Positions 43,303 to 52,580 are shown, counted from the first letter of the stretch. The stretch is DNA of 64,000 nucleotides from Bradyrhizobium sp. Ash2021 (GCF_031202265.1 NZ_CP100604.1:2710501-2774500), one strand, 5' to 3'. The notes: generated from the letters alone by a model not told the origin. Translations and numbers: made by a program.

Positions 43303-45999
43303 TCAGCCCGCATCAGGCGCCGCGACCGGCGGCGCGGCCTGCCGGCGGAACAGGATCCGCTGGTAGAGCCAGCCGATCGCCACCAGCACCAGGCCCAGGC
43401 ACATGAACGACAGCGCGCGGTAGGCGCCGGTCAGCGTCGACATGTCGATCACGAAGGCTTTGAGGATAGTCAGCGCGATTACGGCGGCGGAAGCCAGCCG
43501 GGCGCGCTGCGAGTTGAAGAGTATCCCGATGCCGAGCAGCACCACGCCAAACGCCAGCCAGGCAATCGAATAGGTATATTGCTCGGCGCCCGTGGTCGGA
43601 CCGCTTGTCAGCACCGGACCGTGATAGAGCCGGCGGATTTCAAACGTGACATAGGTCAGCGCCAGGACCAGCGCGCCGGCAGCGATGGTGTTGGCATAGC
43701 CGGCCGGGCGCCGGCCGGCCACCGCATAGGACAACAGCAGCGCCAGCACCGCGGGCAGGGCATAGGCGAGCAGCAGCAGGTTGATGAAGGCGCCGCCGAC
43801 ATCGGTCGGCCACAAGATCGGCGTCTCCAGCAGCATCAGCCCGAACACCGTGGCAAGCCCGGCATAGATTGTGAGCAGCACCGCGCCGGCATTGTGGACG
43901 ATGCTTTGGGTGCGGATTCGCAACCGCTCCAGGCCGATCGCCATCGCCAGCGCGACGCAGACCTGCAGCGCGAACTCGGTGAGCGAAGTGCTGACCCGGT
44001 ACATGTCGCCGCCGGTGACGGCATGGCGGATCTCGGCGAACGCCAGCAGCACCGTGAACAGGATCGCCGCCGATTCCACCGTGCGCAGCGGCGCGTCGTC
44101 ACCGCCGCGGCGGAGCAGGATGCTGCCGGTCCAGAACGACAGCGCCGGAATGCCGTAGCCCCACAACAGCCAGTTGAAGATCGGCGTCGTGCCGACGTCA
44201 TTGCCGACGATGCGCGGCTCGTAGCCGATGCGCAGCACCACGATGCCGGCCAGGATCGCGGCCAGCGAACGCAGGAACGGGATCGGGCGCTGCATCGAAA
44301 TCCAGGCGGTGCCTAGCGACATCAGCGCCAGCGCGATGGTGAGCCAGCCTTTTTCCAGGGCAAATGTAAGCGCCAGCGCCAGGGCTGCGAGCGCGCCGGT
44401 GGCGAACAGCGCGATCGAGGCCTGCATTCCCGGCCGGTCGTCGCGCTTGGTCAGGATTTCGGTGGCGGCAGCGAACGCTGCGGCGAGGATGACCGCGACA
44501 ATCGCAAACGGGATCGAGCGGTCGAGATGGGCGATGCGCGCGAAAAGCGCGATCAACAGCGCCAGCGGCGTGAACACCGATGCCGCCGACCAGATCACGG
44601 GGATCACCGGGCTCGCTGAACGGCCCTGCGCCAAAAATCCCGCCAGCCCGAATCCGGCGGCGAAGATTGCGGCCGATACCAGGTGCAGCGACACCGATCC
44701 GTCCGTGGCGTTCGGGCCGATCCCCGGCAGCGGTCCGCCGGGCAGCACCAGCATGTCCGGATTGCCGCGGATCGCCCATTCGGCAAAGACGATGAAGACA
44801 AGGGCTGCCGCGGCGCCGACCGCGCCGGCGGCGGCATCGGTACACCAGGCCACCAGCAGGGTGCCGGCCACCAGCAGCGCAAACACGATCATGGCGGCGT
44901 CGGCGTGGAAACTGTTGAGCACGATCAGCGTCGCGCCGAACAGATAGGCTGCGAGCGCGCCGGACGAGATCGGCTCGATCTGGCCTTCGTCCGCCGGCGG
45001 ACCGAACATGAACCCGCAGACCACCAGCAGGGCGGCGAGGATGAAGCCTGCCAGGACATGGAAGGCATGCGGCGCGACCATCGACGGACCGCATTGCAGG
45101 CAGGGGAAGGTCCACAGCAGCGCAAACGCGATGGTGGTGAGCGCAAGCCAGCGCCACAGCCGGATCCGGGCCAGGCCGAAGGCCGCCGCGGTGACGATGG
45201 CGAGATAGACGTAGAGCGCCCAGAAGTCCGGCTTGCCGGAGGAGACCAGGATGGGCGTCACGAAGGCGGCGGCGATGCCGAGGCCGGCGAGCGCCGGCCC
45301 GTGCAGCAGTGCTGCGGCGAGCGTGCCCAGCGCCACCATCCCGAGCAGGATGAAGGCGGTTGCGGGCGCCAGGAAATCGTACAGCGCGTAGGCCGCGGAG
45401 ACGGTGGCAAAGGCCACCGCCGTTCCCGCGGCGGTGAGGATGGCCGGGATATTGGCGATCGGCAGCGCTTCGATCGCCGAGATGTCCTCCTTGCGGCGGG
45501 TCCATTCGCCGGCGGCGAGCAGCGCCAGCGCAAACAGGCCGCCGAGAATGGTGCGCACGCCAGGGCCGAGCAGGCCGGCGTCGATCGAATAACGGACCAT
45601 GAAGAATCCGCCGAGCGCCAGCGTCAAGCCGCCGATCCACACCACCCAGCGGGTGCCGAGGGTTTCCTCGAAGCCGCGGTCGGGTTGCGGCGGCGGGGGC
45701 GGCGTTGCCGGCGCGCTGGGGGCGGTGTCGATCGCGTCGGCCGGTGCCGCCGCAGCGGGGGCGATGGATTCTACGTCCGGAGCCAGCGGCGGCGGCTCTG
45801 GCGCGATGCTGGGCGCTGTGGGCTGCGGGGTCTGCTCAAACGCTGGAGTCGGCAGCGGCGGCGGAGAGGCCCTTGGCGCGGTCGCCGGCGCAGCCTCGAT
45901 CGCTTCCAGCCGGGCGCGCAGCGCCGTCACCTGGTTCATGGCCTTGCGGGCGAAAATGAACGCGGCCAGCGCGATCACGAGCGAGAAGAATTCGAACAT
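43303..45999 (-). CDS. DUF2339 polytopic membrane protein
   Basis: An 898-residue inner-membrane protein. The first helix (FFSLVIALAAFIFARKA) is followed by a short coiled-coil-like stretch and a Pro/Ala-rich linker (residues 35-110), then a conserved RGFEETLGTRWVVWIGGLTLALGGFFMVRYSIDAG that is the hallmark of DUF2339, and more than 20 further hydrophobic helices to near the C-terminus (LVLVAIGWLYQRILFRRQ). No catalytic motif is visible; proteins of this type are annotated only as DUF2339. It is on the same strand as TetR but lies upstream of it. Confidence 0.87.
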   Translation of the reverse strand: MFEFFSLVIALAAFIFARKAMNQVTALRARLEAIEAAPATAPRASPPPLPTPAFEQTPQPTAPSIAPEPPPLAPDVESIAPAAAAPADAIDTAPSAPATPPPPPQPDRGFEETLGTRWVVWIGGLTLALGGFFMVRYSIDAGLLGPGVRTILGGLFALALLAAGEWTRRKEDISAIEALPIANIPAILTAAGTAVAFATVSAAYALYDFLAPATAFILLGMVALGTLAAALLHGPALAGLGIAAAFVTPILVSSGKPDFWALYVYLAIVTAAAFGLARIRLWRWLALTTIAFALLWTFPCLQCGPSMVAPHAFHVLAGFILAALLVVCGFMFGPPADEGQIEPISSGALAAYLFGATLIVLNSFHADAAMIVFALLVAGTLLVAWCTDAAAGAVGAAAALVFIVFAEWAIRGNPDMLVLPGGPLPGIGPNATDGSVSLHLVSAAIFAAGFGLAGFLAQGRSASPVIPVIWSAASVFTPLALLIALFARIAHLDRSIPFAIVAVILAAAFAAATEILTKRDDRPGMQASIALFATGALAALALALTFALEKGWLTIALALMSLGTAWISMQRPIPFLRSLAAILAGIVVLRIGYEPRIVGNDVGTTPIFNWLLWGYGIPALSFWTGSILLRRGGDDAPLRTVESAAILFTVLLAFAEIRHAVTGGDMYRVSTSLTEFALQVCVALAMAIGLERLRIRTQSIVHNAGAVLLTIYAGLATVFGLMLLETPILWPTDVGGAFINLLLLAYALPAVLALLLSYAVAGRRPAGYANTIAAGALVLALTYVTFEIRRLYHGPVLTSGPTTGAEQYTYSIAWLAFGVVLLGIGILFNSQRARLASAAVIALTILKAFVIDMSTLTGAYRALSFMCLGLVLVAIGWLYQRILFRRQAAPPVAAPDAG

Positions 46000-46118
46000 C
46001 AGGCCTCCGGGCGGGCGCGTCGGATCGTTAACCGATCCGTTTCACGGCCCGTCGCAATCCAGTGAGTGCAGGTCTGGCGGCTAAAAGTTCAATGCGGCCG
46101 CGAGGTATTTGCGCGGGA

Positions 46119-46625
46119 TTACTCGAGATCGACCTGGAACGGCCGGCCCTCGACGATCATGCTGCCCGGCCCCATCTCGTCCAGCGCGCGCAGCATCCGC
46201 CCGTCGCGTCCCAGCGCCTTGTCGGCGAGGCTGACGATCAGCCGGTTGGGTGCGGCGATCGGGGAGGCCGCGCGGATCTGGCGCGCAATCGCCATCTCGT
46301 CGCGATGCGGATTGAGCATGCAGGCGGCGGCGAAGGCGCTGGCGGTCGAGCGGCTGATGCCGGCATAGCAGTGCACCACCATCGGCGCGCTGCGGTCCCA
46401 GCCGCGGACGAAGTTCAGCACTTTCTCGATGTGCTCTTCCGATGGCGCCAGAAACCCATCCATCTGTTCGGTGATGTCGTCGACCTGCACTTTCAGATGA
46501 TTGGCCGCGAGAATCGAGGCCGGCCGCTGCACCTGATCGACATTGGCCATCACGGTGAGAACATGGCTGGCGCCGGTGGCCTTGACGGTCTCGGGAAGGG
46601 CTGCGAGCGAACAGACGTGAAGCAT
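46119..46625 (-). CDS. Protein tyrosine / dual-specificity phosphatase-like protein
   Basis: A 168-residue phosphatase. The P-loop HCYAGISRS (about residues 85-93) has the CX5R active site Cys86 and Arg92 of cysteine-based phosphatases, and general acid Asp lies upstream in VDDITEQMDG. The rest has the DSP-like fold. It follows the HD-domain gene (76 bp) on the same strand, so it may be the last gene in the ygfZ-tag-HD operon. Natural substrate unknown; phospho-tyrosine or a phosphoinositide is possible for the family. Confidence 0.86.
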   Translation of the reverse strand: MLHVCSLAALPETVKATGASHVLTVMANVDQVQRPASILAANHLKVQVDDITEQMDGFLAPSEEHIEKVLNFVRGWDRSAPMVVHCYAGISRSTASAFAAACMLNPHRDEMAIARQIRAASPIAAPNRLIVSLADKALGRDGRMLRALDEMGPGSMIVEGRPFQVDLE

Positions 46626-46701
46626 GATGATTCCTGCGTCCTCTGGAAACGCGATTATAGGCCCGCGCGCAGGGTGGTGAAAGCAGGTTCGGGCGCAGCG
46701 T

Positions 46702-47319
46702 TCAACCGTGCAATAGCTTGAATCGCGTCAAAAACCGCTTCTCGGCCTTCGCAGCGGTCCACGGCGTCATGTAATCGCGCTCGGTGGCGGCCGGCAGGCC
46801 GGGATCGCGGCCGAACAGGCGTTTGGCCTCAGCTTCCGCAAAGCCCGCCAGATGCGTCGCCTCGAGATAGGCCGCCCCGCGGTCGGCGGCCTTGATCTTC
46901 TGCGTGATCTCATCTGATAGCACCGGCGGCAGCCCGAACCGGATGTGGATCGCCGCAAGCAGCCGCTTTTCCACCACCTTGTAGTCGCCGCCGAGCACCG
47001 CCTTGAACGGCGAGATCATGTCGCCGATGACATATTCGGGCGCGTCGTGCAGCAGCGCCGCGATCCGGAATTTCATGTCGACGCGCGGCATCTGCTCGCG
47101 CATCACGGCCTCGACCAGCAGCGTGTGCTGCGCCACCGAGAAGATATGCGCGCCGCTGGTTTGCCCGTTCCAGCGCGCGACGCGCGCGAGACCATGGGCG
47201 ATATCGGCGATTTCGATATCGAGCGGCGAGGGATCGAGCAGATCGAGCCGCCGCCCCGACAGCATCCGCTGCCAGACGCGGGTCGAGACATCGGAGGCGG
47301 ACGATTTCCGGGCCGTCAT
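46702..47319 (-). CDS. HD-domain phosphohydrolase (YfbR-like)
   Basis: A 205-residue metal-dependent phosphohydrolase. The HD signature comprises IFSVAQHTLLVEAVM (first His), AALLHDAPEYVIGDMISPFK (His-Asp pair) and KAADRGAAYLEATHL (last Asp). YfbR-like proteins are 5'-deoxynucleotidases; that activity is inferred. The start ATG at 47319 overlaps the stop of tag by 4 bp (ATGA), which shows tight translational coupling. The frame is open farther upstream inside tag but the overlap decides the start. Confidence 0.88.
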   Translation of the reverse strand: MTARKSSASDVSTRVWQRMLSGRRLDLLDPSPLDIEIADIAHGLARVARWNGQTSGAHIFSVAQHTLLVEAVMREQMPRVDMKFRIAALLHDAPEYVIGDMISPFKAVLGGDYKVVEKRLLAAIHIRFGLPPVLSDEITQKIKAADRGAAYLEATHLAGFAEAEAKRLFGRDPGLPAATERDYMTPWTAAKAEKRFLTRFKLLHG

Positions 47320-47942
47320 TTGGTCTTGAGGCGGGGGCTGCGATGGGTGCCGCTGCAGGTTTCGTGGCAGAAGCAGGTGACCAGATGGTCGTTGACCATG
47401 CCGGTGGCCTGCATGAAGGCATAGACGATGGTGGGGCCGACGAATTTGAAGCCGCGCGCGCCGAGTTCCTTGGACAGCTTGATCGAAAGCGGCGTCGACG
47501 CCGGCACGCTGGCAGTAGTCTTGAAGCTGTTGACCTTCGGCTTGCCGTCGACAAAGTCCCACAGGAATTTCGAAAAGCCGGCGCCCTCTTCCATGATCTT
47601 CAGATAGGACTTTGCGCTTGCGACCGCGCCTTCGATCTTGGCGCGGTTGCGGACGATGCCGGCATCGTTCATCAGCGCCTCGACTTTTTTCGCATTGTAG
47701 CGCGCGATCTTCTCCGGTTGAAAATCGTCGAACGCTTTGCGAAAGTTCTCGCGCTTGCGCAGGATCGTGATCCACGACAGCCCGGCCTGGAAACCGTCCA
47801 GAATCAGTTTTTCATACAGCGCGCGGTCGTCATATTCCGGCACGCCCCATTCGGTGTCGTGATAGGCCATGTAAAACGGATCTTCGCCCGGCCACGGGCA
47901 TCGCATCTTGCCATCGGCATGCAGGCGCGCGGACCTGGTCAT
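47316..47942 (-). CDS. tag: DNA-3-methyladenine glycosylase I
   Basis: Excises 3-methyladenine from alkylated DNA. The 208-residue protein shows the Tag zinc ligands: Cys in RCPWPGEDPFYMAYHDTEWG plus its His, and the C-terminal NDHLVTCFCHETC supplying His and Cys. The central QAGLSWITILRKRENFRKAF is the HhH family hallmark. Overlaps ygfZ by 4 bp upstream and the HD gene by 4 bp downstream, so the three are translated in series. The N-terminal 12 residues are longer than in E. coli Tag. Confidence 0.95.
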   Translation of the reverse strand: MTRSARLHADGKMRCPWPGEDPFYMAYHDTEWGVPEYDDRALYEKLILDGFQAGLSWITILRKRENFRKAFDDFQPEKIARYNAKKVEALMNDAGIVRNRAKIEGAVASAKSYLKIMEEGAGFSKFLWDFVDGKPKVNSFKTTASVPASTPLSIKLSKELGARGFKFVGPTIVYAFMQATGMVNDHLVTCFCHETCSGTHRSPRLKTK

Positions 47943-48820
47943 GCGACGGTCTGCTTCGGTGGGGTGCGAACGTCGTCCGGATCGGCCAGACGGATGCCGA
48001 GGCCGCCCGCGGTCAGCGCCAGGCCGGCCTCCAGCGCATCGGCGACGCGATCGGTGCGGATCAGCGCCAGACCGTTGCCGCCGGCGGTCGAACCCATGGT
48101 GCCGACCGCCTTGTCGCCGGCAAGGATTGTCGCGCCCGGTTCCGGCGACAGATCTTCCAGCACCACCCGCACGGTTCGCGTGCGTGCGGTCCCGCGATGC
48201 TGCATCCGCGACACCACTTCCTGTCCGACATAGCAGCCCTTGTCGAAATCGACGCCGTGCAGGCGATCCATATTGGTCTCGTGCGGAAACGCGTCGCCAT
48301 ACATGAAATCGAGGCCGCCGCGCGGGGCGCCAGATGCGATGCGATGGGCCTCATAGTCGGCGCTGTCGACGAGTTCGGCGCCGATCAAATCGGCAACCTT
48401 CTGCTTGAGTTCTTCGGGCACGAGGATGCGCCAGCCGAGCGCGTCGTTGCGCGGATCTGCAAATGCAAGATCGGGCTTCATCGCGGGTTCGCCGCGCCAG
48501 ACCGCCAGCACGCCGAGGCTGTCGGTGAGATTCTCGACCGCGACCTTGGCGCGCAGCTTGTAGAAGCCGAGCTTGGCTGCAAGTCCCGGCGCCAGCGCGC
48601 GCGGGGCATCGATCAGAAAGCCGCCGCCATGGCCGGCCGGGGCCTCGGTGATCAGGAAATCGGTGATGATCTTGCCCTGCGGCGTCAGCAATGCGCCGAA
48701 CCGGCCAAGGCCGGGGCGAAGCAGCGTCACATCGGTCGTAACGAGGCCGTTGAGGAAGTTGCGGGCATCCTCGCCGCTGACCTTGACCACGCCTCGGTCT
48801 GGAAGAAACGCTGCTTTCAT
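47939..48820 (-). CDS. ygfZ: YgfZ/GcvT-domain folate-binding Fe-S maintenance protein
   Basis: A 293-residue folate-dependent protein that supports assembly or repair of some Fe-S enzymes. The strictly conserved KGCYVGQE (about residues 203-210) contains the reactive Cys of YgfZ, followed by SRMQHRGTARTR. The N-terminal FLPDRGVVKVSGEDARNFLNGL is the GcvT-like start. I begin at the ATG at 48820 (MKAAFLPD); an open extension upstream to 48889 is improbable. It heads the four-gene reverse operon ygfZ-tag-HD-phosphatase and is divergent from dihydroorotase. Confidence 0.93.
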   Translation of the reverse strand: MKAAFLPDRGVVKVSGEDARNFLNGLVTTDVTLLRPGLGRFGALLTPQGKIITDFLITEAPAGHGGGFLIDAPRALAPGLAAKLGFYKLRAKVAVENLTDSLGVLAVWRGEPAMKPDLAFADPRNDALGWRILVPEELKQKVADLIGAELVDSADYEAHRIASGAPRGGLDFMYGDAFPHETNMDRLHGVDFDKGCYVGQEVVSRMQHRGTARTRTVRVVLEDLSPEPGATILAGDKAVGTMGSTAGGNGLALIRTDRVADALEAGLALTAGGLGIRLADPDDVRTPPKQTVA

Positions 48821-48961
48821 TCGCTGAAATGGCCCTTTTTCGACGTTCTTTTTTGAAGTTCCTGGGGAAACACCGGTCGCGGATATCACACGGGAACGTA
48901 AGGCGCTAAGGTGCCGTCAACAAGGCCCGCGCGACCACTCAAAAGCGGGCGTCGAGGACCG

Positions 48962-50296
48962 ATGAATCAGCGATTTGATACCATTCTAAAATCCGGCACC
49001 GTGGTCAATCAGGACGGTGAGGGCATCCGCGACATTGGCGTCACCAATGGCCGGATCGCCGCGATCGGCGGTTTGGGGCAGGCCTCGGCGGGCGAGGTGA
49101 TCGACTGCAAGGGGCTGCATATCCTGCCCGGCGTGATGGACACGCAGGTGCATTTCCGCGAGCCGGGCCAGACCCACAAGGAAGACCTCGAAACGGGGTC
49201 GCTTAGCGCTGTCATGGGTGGGGTTACCGCGGTGTTCGAAATGCCGAACACCGATCCGCTCACCATCACCGAAGCGACATTCACCGACAAGGTGAAGCGC
49301 GGCCGTCACCGCATGCATTGCGATTTTGCGTTCTTCATCGGAGGCACCCGCGAGAACGTGCAGGACTTGCCGGAACTGGAGCGCGCGCCGGGCTGCGCCG
49401 GCGTAAAAGTGTTCATCGGCTCCTCCACCGGCGCGCTGTTGGTCGAGGACGACGAAAGCCTGCGGCGGATTTTTGGGGTGATCCGGCGCCGCGCCGCATT
49501 CCACGCCGAGGACGAATACCGCCTCAATGATCGGAAGCCGCTGCGCGTCGAGGGCGATCCGCGCTCGCATCCGGTCTGGCGCGACGAAACCGCGGCGCTG
49601 ATGGCGACCCAGCGGCTGGTGAAGCTCGCGCACGAGACCGGAAAACGCATTCACGTGCTGCATATCTCGACCAAGCAGGAGATCGAGTTCTTGCGCGACC
49701 ACAAGGACGTCGCGTCCTGCGAGGCGACGCCGCATCACCTGACGCTGGTTGCGCCCGAATGCTACGAGCGGCTAGGCACCCGCGCGCAGATGAATCCGCC
49801 GGTGCGCTCGGCCGATCATCGCGACGGCATCTGGTACGGCATCGAGCAGGGCATCATCGACGTGCTCGGCTCCGACCACGCCCCACATACGCTGGAGGAA
49901 AAGGCGAAGACCTATCCGGCCTCGCCCTCGGGCATGACCGGCGTGCAGACGCTGGTTCCGCTGATGCTCGATCACGTCAATGCCGGGCGGTTGTCGCTGG
50001 CACGCTTCGTCGATCTCACCAGCGCAGGTCCGGCGCGGCTGTATGACATCGCCCGCAAAGGCCGGATCGCGGCGGGCTATGACGCCGACTTCACGGTCGT
50101 CGATCTCAAGCGCAGCGAGACCATCACCAACAAATGGGTGACCTCGCGCGCCGGCTGGACGCCCTATGACGGCGTGCGCGTGACCGGTTGGCCGGTCGGC
50201 ACGTTCGTGCGCGGCAGACGGGTGATGTGGCAGGGCGAGGTGGCGACGCCGTCGACGGGCGAGCCGGTGCGGTTTCTGGAGACGCTGAAGGTGTAA
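48962..50296 (+). CDS. Dihydroorotase (pyrC-type, multifunctional-complex family)
   Basis: Catalyses carbamoyl aspartate to dihydroorotate in pyrimidine synthesis, or a near relation (the family also holds allantoinases and hydantoinases). The 444-residue amidohydrolase has the metal motif DTQVHFREPG (HxH-type, about residues 60-69), the Lys in CAGVKVFIGSSTG (about 151-163), H of IHVLHIST and ATPHHLTL, and the Asp in LGSDHAPHT (about 303-311). The ATG at 48962 (MNQRFDTILK) is preceded by GAGG. Divergent from ygfZ. Confidence 0.9.
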   Translation: MNQRFDTILKSGTVVNQDGEGIRDIGVTNGRIAAIGGLGQASAGEVIDCKGLHILPGVMDTQVHFREPGQTHKEDLETGSLSAVMGGVTAVFEMPNTDPLTITEATFTDKVKRGRHRMHCDFAFFIGGTRENVQDLPELERAPGCAGVKVFIGSSTGALLVEDDESLRRIFGVIRRRAAFHAEDEYRLNDRKPLRVEGDPRSHPVWRDETAALMATQRLVKLAHETGKRIHVLHISTKQEIEFLRDHKDVASCEATPHHLTLVAPECYERLGTRAQMNPPVRSADHRDGIWYGIEQGIIDVLGSDHAPHTLEEKAKTYPASPSGMTGVQTLVPLMLDHVNAGRLSLARFVDLTSAGPARLYDIARKGRIAAGYDADFTVVDLKRSETITNKWVTSRAGWTPYDGVRVTGWPVGTFVRGRRVMWQGEVATPSTGEPVRFLETLKV

Positions 50297-50304
50297 TTCA
50301 CAAC

Positions 50305-50407
50305 TGTCGTCGCCCGCGAAAGCGGGCGATCCAGTATTCCAGAGACGTCAGCGAGTAATTCAGAAGCCGCGGCGTACTGGATTGCCCGCATTCGCGGGCA
50401 ATGACGA
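50305..50407. repeat. Palindromic repeat, family F copy 2
   Basis: TGTCGTCGCCCGCGAAAGCG ... GAAGCCGCGGCGTACTGGAT ... GCATTCGCGGGCAATGACG. Nearly identical to 23856-23960 in arms and core. Confidence 0.85.
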
Positions 50408-50425
50408 CCAGAGGCGGAGCAAGTC

Positions 50426-50692
50426 CTACTGCTTCGCCAGCGCCAGCGAAAACTCGCCGTTGCGCACGCGCGCCGGAAGGCCCTCGACGAATTTCGCGAC
50501 CGCGTCTTCGCCGTAGGTGGAGACCAGTTCGGCCAGGGCAGTGAACAGGCTGGCCTGCGCCAGGCAATCGCCGTCGACGCCATCGTGCCGCGCTTCGGCC
50601 CAGGCCTCGTTGAGATAGCCGAGCGCAGCCTGCTTCTGTTCGTGATCCGGCAGCGGGTCGCGGTGAATCGAAAAGGACGCTGGATGGCTCAT
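50426..50692 (-). CDS. Conserved-type hypothetical protein, 88 residues
   Basis: Small soluble protein with no membrane segment: MSHPASFSIHRDPLPDHEQK then helix-rich AALGYLNEAWAEARHDGVDG and a further helix LFTALAELVSTYGEDAVAKF. No domain recognised. I chose the ATG at 50692 as it begins a low-entropy-free natural N-terminus and the frame upstream is Leu/Gln-rich and unlike the rest. It follows the HAD gene on the same strand, 146 bp upstream. Codon use is like the neighbours. Function unknown. Confidence 0.6.
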   Translation of the reverse strand: MSHPASFSIHRDPLPDHEQKQAALGYLNEAWAEARHDGVDGDCLAQASLFTALAELVSTYGEDAVAKFVEGLPARVRNGEFSLALAKQ

Positions 50693-50838
50693 GAAACTCA
50701 ACGAAATTTGCACGCGATCCAGGGCGGAGCGCATCTGATGGCCGAGGTGTAGCATGCGCCGCGGGACCGGCTAGACTACATCTTTAGGAAAGGTTAACGC
50801 GGCTGTCCGCATTTGCATTTGAAACAGGGTTCCGCCGG

Positions 50839-51486
50839 TCAGCCGGAGCGCCCCGTAATATGGTCGAGCACGGCGCGTGGGCTGGCGCAGACATGGCGGG
50901 CGCCGGCCTCGATCAGCTCTTCGCGGCTGCCGTAGCCGTAGAGCACGCCGAGTGCGTCCATGCCGTTGTTTTTCGCGCCGATGATGTCGTGGCTGCGGTC
51001 GCCGATCATCAGCGCCCGCGACGCCTCCACGGCTGCCTTGTCGAGGGAGTAGGCCAGGAGATCGCTCTTGTGGACTCGTGTGCCGTCCAGTTCGGCGCCA
51101 AACACCTGCTCGAAATAGCTGCCGAGGCCGAAGTGCTCGATGATGCGCTCGGCAAACACTCTGGCCTTGCTGGTGGCGACGAACAGCCGGCCATGCGACT
51201 GCTTCAGCGCGCCCAGGATGTGTTCGATATCGGGATAGACGGCGTTCTCGTACAGGCCGACATCGCCGAAGCGTTCGCGGTAGAGCGTCACGGCCAGGTC
51301 GGTCCGGCTGTCGCCGCCCAGTAACGTGACGAAGCTATCGCGCAGCGGCGGGCCGATGCACCAGGTCAGTTCGTCCTGCGACGGCACCGGCTGATCGAGT
51401 TTTTGCAGCGCATACTGGATCGACCTGGTGATGCCGGGTTTCGGATCCGTCAGCGTGCCGTCGAGATCGAAGAAGATCGCGTCCAT
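50839..51486 (-). CDS. HAD-superfamily phosphatase (phosphoglycolate phosphatase-like)
   Basis: A 215-residue HAD hydrolase with the cap in position C1. Motif I is FFDLDGTLTDPK (residues 5-16), motif II FVATSK (about 101-106) and motif III MIGDRSHDIIGAKNNG (about 163-178). The pattern is that of phosphoglycolate phosphatase (Gph) or PpaX-like enzymes, which remove 2-phosphoglycolate made during repair of 3'-phosphoglycolate ends; the exact substrate is inferred. The ATG at 51486 is unambiguous as the first strand is at residue 3. Confidence 0.87.
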   Translation of the reverse strand: MDAIFFDLDGTLTDPKPGITRSIQYALQKLDQPVPSQDELTWCIGPPLRDSFVTLLGGDSRTDLAVTLYRERFGDVGLYENAVYPDIEHILGALKQSHGRLFVATSKARVFAERIIEHFGLGSYFEQVFGAELDGTRVHKSDLLAYSLDKAAVEASRALMIGDRSHDIIGAKNNGMDALGVLYGYGSREELIEAGARHVCASPRAVLDHITGRSG

Positions 51487-51510
51487 GGTGGATCAAATAC
51501 CGGTGTTACG

Positions 51511-51614
51511 GCCCATCCTTCGAGACGGCCCCCTCAGGATGAGGTTGAATTTGCTGCAACATAACCGCCCTCATGCTGAGGCGCGAGCTAAGCGAGCGTC
51601 TCGAAGCATGGGCA
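51511..51614. repeat. Palindromic repeat, family C copy 3
   Basis: GCCCATCCTTCGAGACGGCC ... CCTCAGGATGAGG ... CCTCATGCTGAGGCGCGAGC ... GTCTCGAAGCATGGGC. Related to 10357-10450 and 18031-18127. It lies between two reverse-strand genes. Confidence 0.75.
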
Positions 51615-51638
51615 ACAGGCGACCACTCATCGTCAATC

Positions 51639-52028
51639 CTAATTCGCGTAACGCGCGGTCAGGTCGCGCGAGATCTTGGAGCCTTCTTCGATATAGCGGC
51701 GGATCGCCACCGTGGCCGCCGGGGTGCAGGTGCGGTAAGTCTGCTGAAACCCGTTATAGCCGCGGTTGAAGCCTGCGATCATGCGTGCGCGGCGGTCGCC
51801 GGAGGGGGTTTCGGCATCGATCAGCGCCTGCATTTCGTTGCGCCATTTCGGACCTTCATTGGTGCCGCAGATGCCCCGCAGATAATGCAGCGTGCCGAGG
51901 ATCTCGGCCAGCCGCTGCAGGTCGCCGTCGAACGGCGCCGCCGCATCCTGGGCCCGCGCGGGGCCGAGATGGCAGGCCGGGACGATGATGAGAATGGCCA
52001 GCAAATAGGCCGAAAATTTCTTGGACAT
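51639..52028 (-). CDS. TIGR02301-type exported protein
   Basis: A 129-residue periplasmic protein. A signal peptide (AYLLAILIIVPACHLGPARAQ) is followed by an alpha-helical domain: DLQRLAEILGTLHYLRGICGTNEGPKWRNEMQALIDAE and ARMIAGFNRGYNGFQQTYRTCTPAATVAIRRYIEEG, with two conserved Cys. This matches the alphaproteobacterial family TIGR02301 of unknown function. The ATG at 52028 starts the signal peptide (MSKKFSAYL). The Nudix gene is upstream on the same strand. Confidence 0.82.
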   Translation of the reverse strand: MSKKFSAYLLAILIIVPACHLGPARAQDAAAPFDGDLQRLAEILGTLHYLRGICGTNEGPKWRNEMQALIDAETPSGDRRARMIAGFNRGYNGFQQTYRTCTPAATVAIRRYIEEGSKISRDLTARYAN

Positions 52029-52103
52029 GAGGGGTTCCGAACCCGCGTGGTATGCCTCCTCAGGGGGCTGGAAGCAAGGCGCGCGAGACTGGGCAATCGG
52101 GCC

Positions 52104-52580
52104 CTAAATCAGCCGCCGGGCGGCGGCAATGACCTCCTGGAGGCCGCCGGTGACCTGGAGATCGCCGATTGCATCGGGCTCGAGCCATTTGAAGTCGTCA
52201 TGTTCGTCGTTCAGGACCGGCTCCTTGGCCCTCCAGCGGGCCGCGAACGACATGATCAGATAGTGCCCGCCGCCGCCGGTTCCCGGCAGTACTTCGCGCC
52301 AGCCGGCAAGGTCGACAATCTCGATTTTCAGTCCGGTTTCCTCATCGACCTCGCGGTGCAGGGCGGTATGCAGCGATTCGCCGAATTCGACCCGTCCGCC
52401 GGGGAACGAATAGAAGCCTTTGCCCGGCGAACGGGCGCGGCGCACCAGCAGCACCTTGCCATCGCGAAAGATCGCGCCGCTGACGGCGAGCTGGGGACGG
52501 GACGGTTGCAGGGGGGCGACCAAGGTACGATCCGGAAAGGTGGAACCGGTTTTTCGGACCCGATCATGCCTCATCGACAC
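52104..52580 (-). CDS. Nudix hydrolase
   Basis: A 158-residue Nudix protein. The box GGRVEFGESLHTALHREVDEETGL (about residues 67-90) fits GX5EX7REUXEEXGU. The first strand is QLAVSGAIFRDGKVLLVRRA. It resembles ADP-ribose pyrophosphatase-like or MutT-type enzymes acting on nucleotide diphosphate derivatives; the substrate is not fixed by sequence. There are two in-frame ATGs at 52580 and 52574; I give the first. The same-strand hypothetical gene at 52616 lies 35 bp upstream, probably co-transcribed. Confidence 0.88.
   Translation of the reverse strand: MSMRHDRVRKTGSTFPDRTLVAPLQPSRPQLAVSGAIFRDGKVLLVRRARSPGKGFYSFPGGRVEFGESLHTALHREVDEETGLKIEIVDLAGWREVLPGTGGGGHYLIMSFAARWRAKEPVLNDEHDDFKWLEPDAIGDLQVTGGLQEVIAAARRLI

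Noticed and set aside
42397..44316. A 639-codon plus-strand open frame across the TetR and DUF2339 genes
   Set aside because: It is rich in Arg, Gln and His with no domain, which is the usual signature of an antisense reading of high-GC genes; the reverse-strand genes have clear domains.
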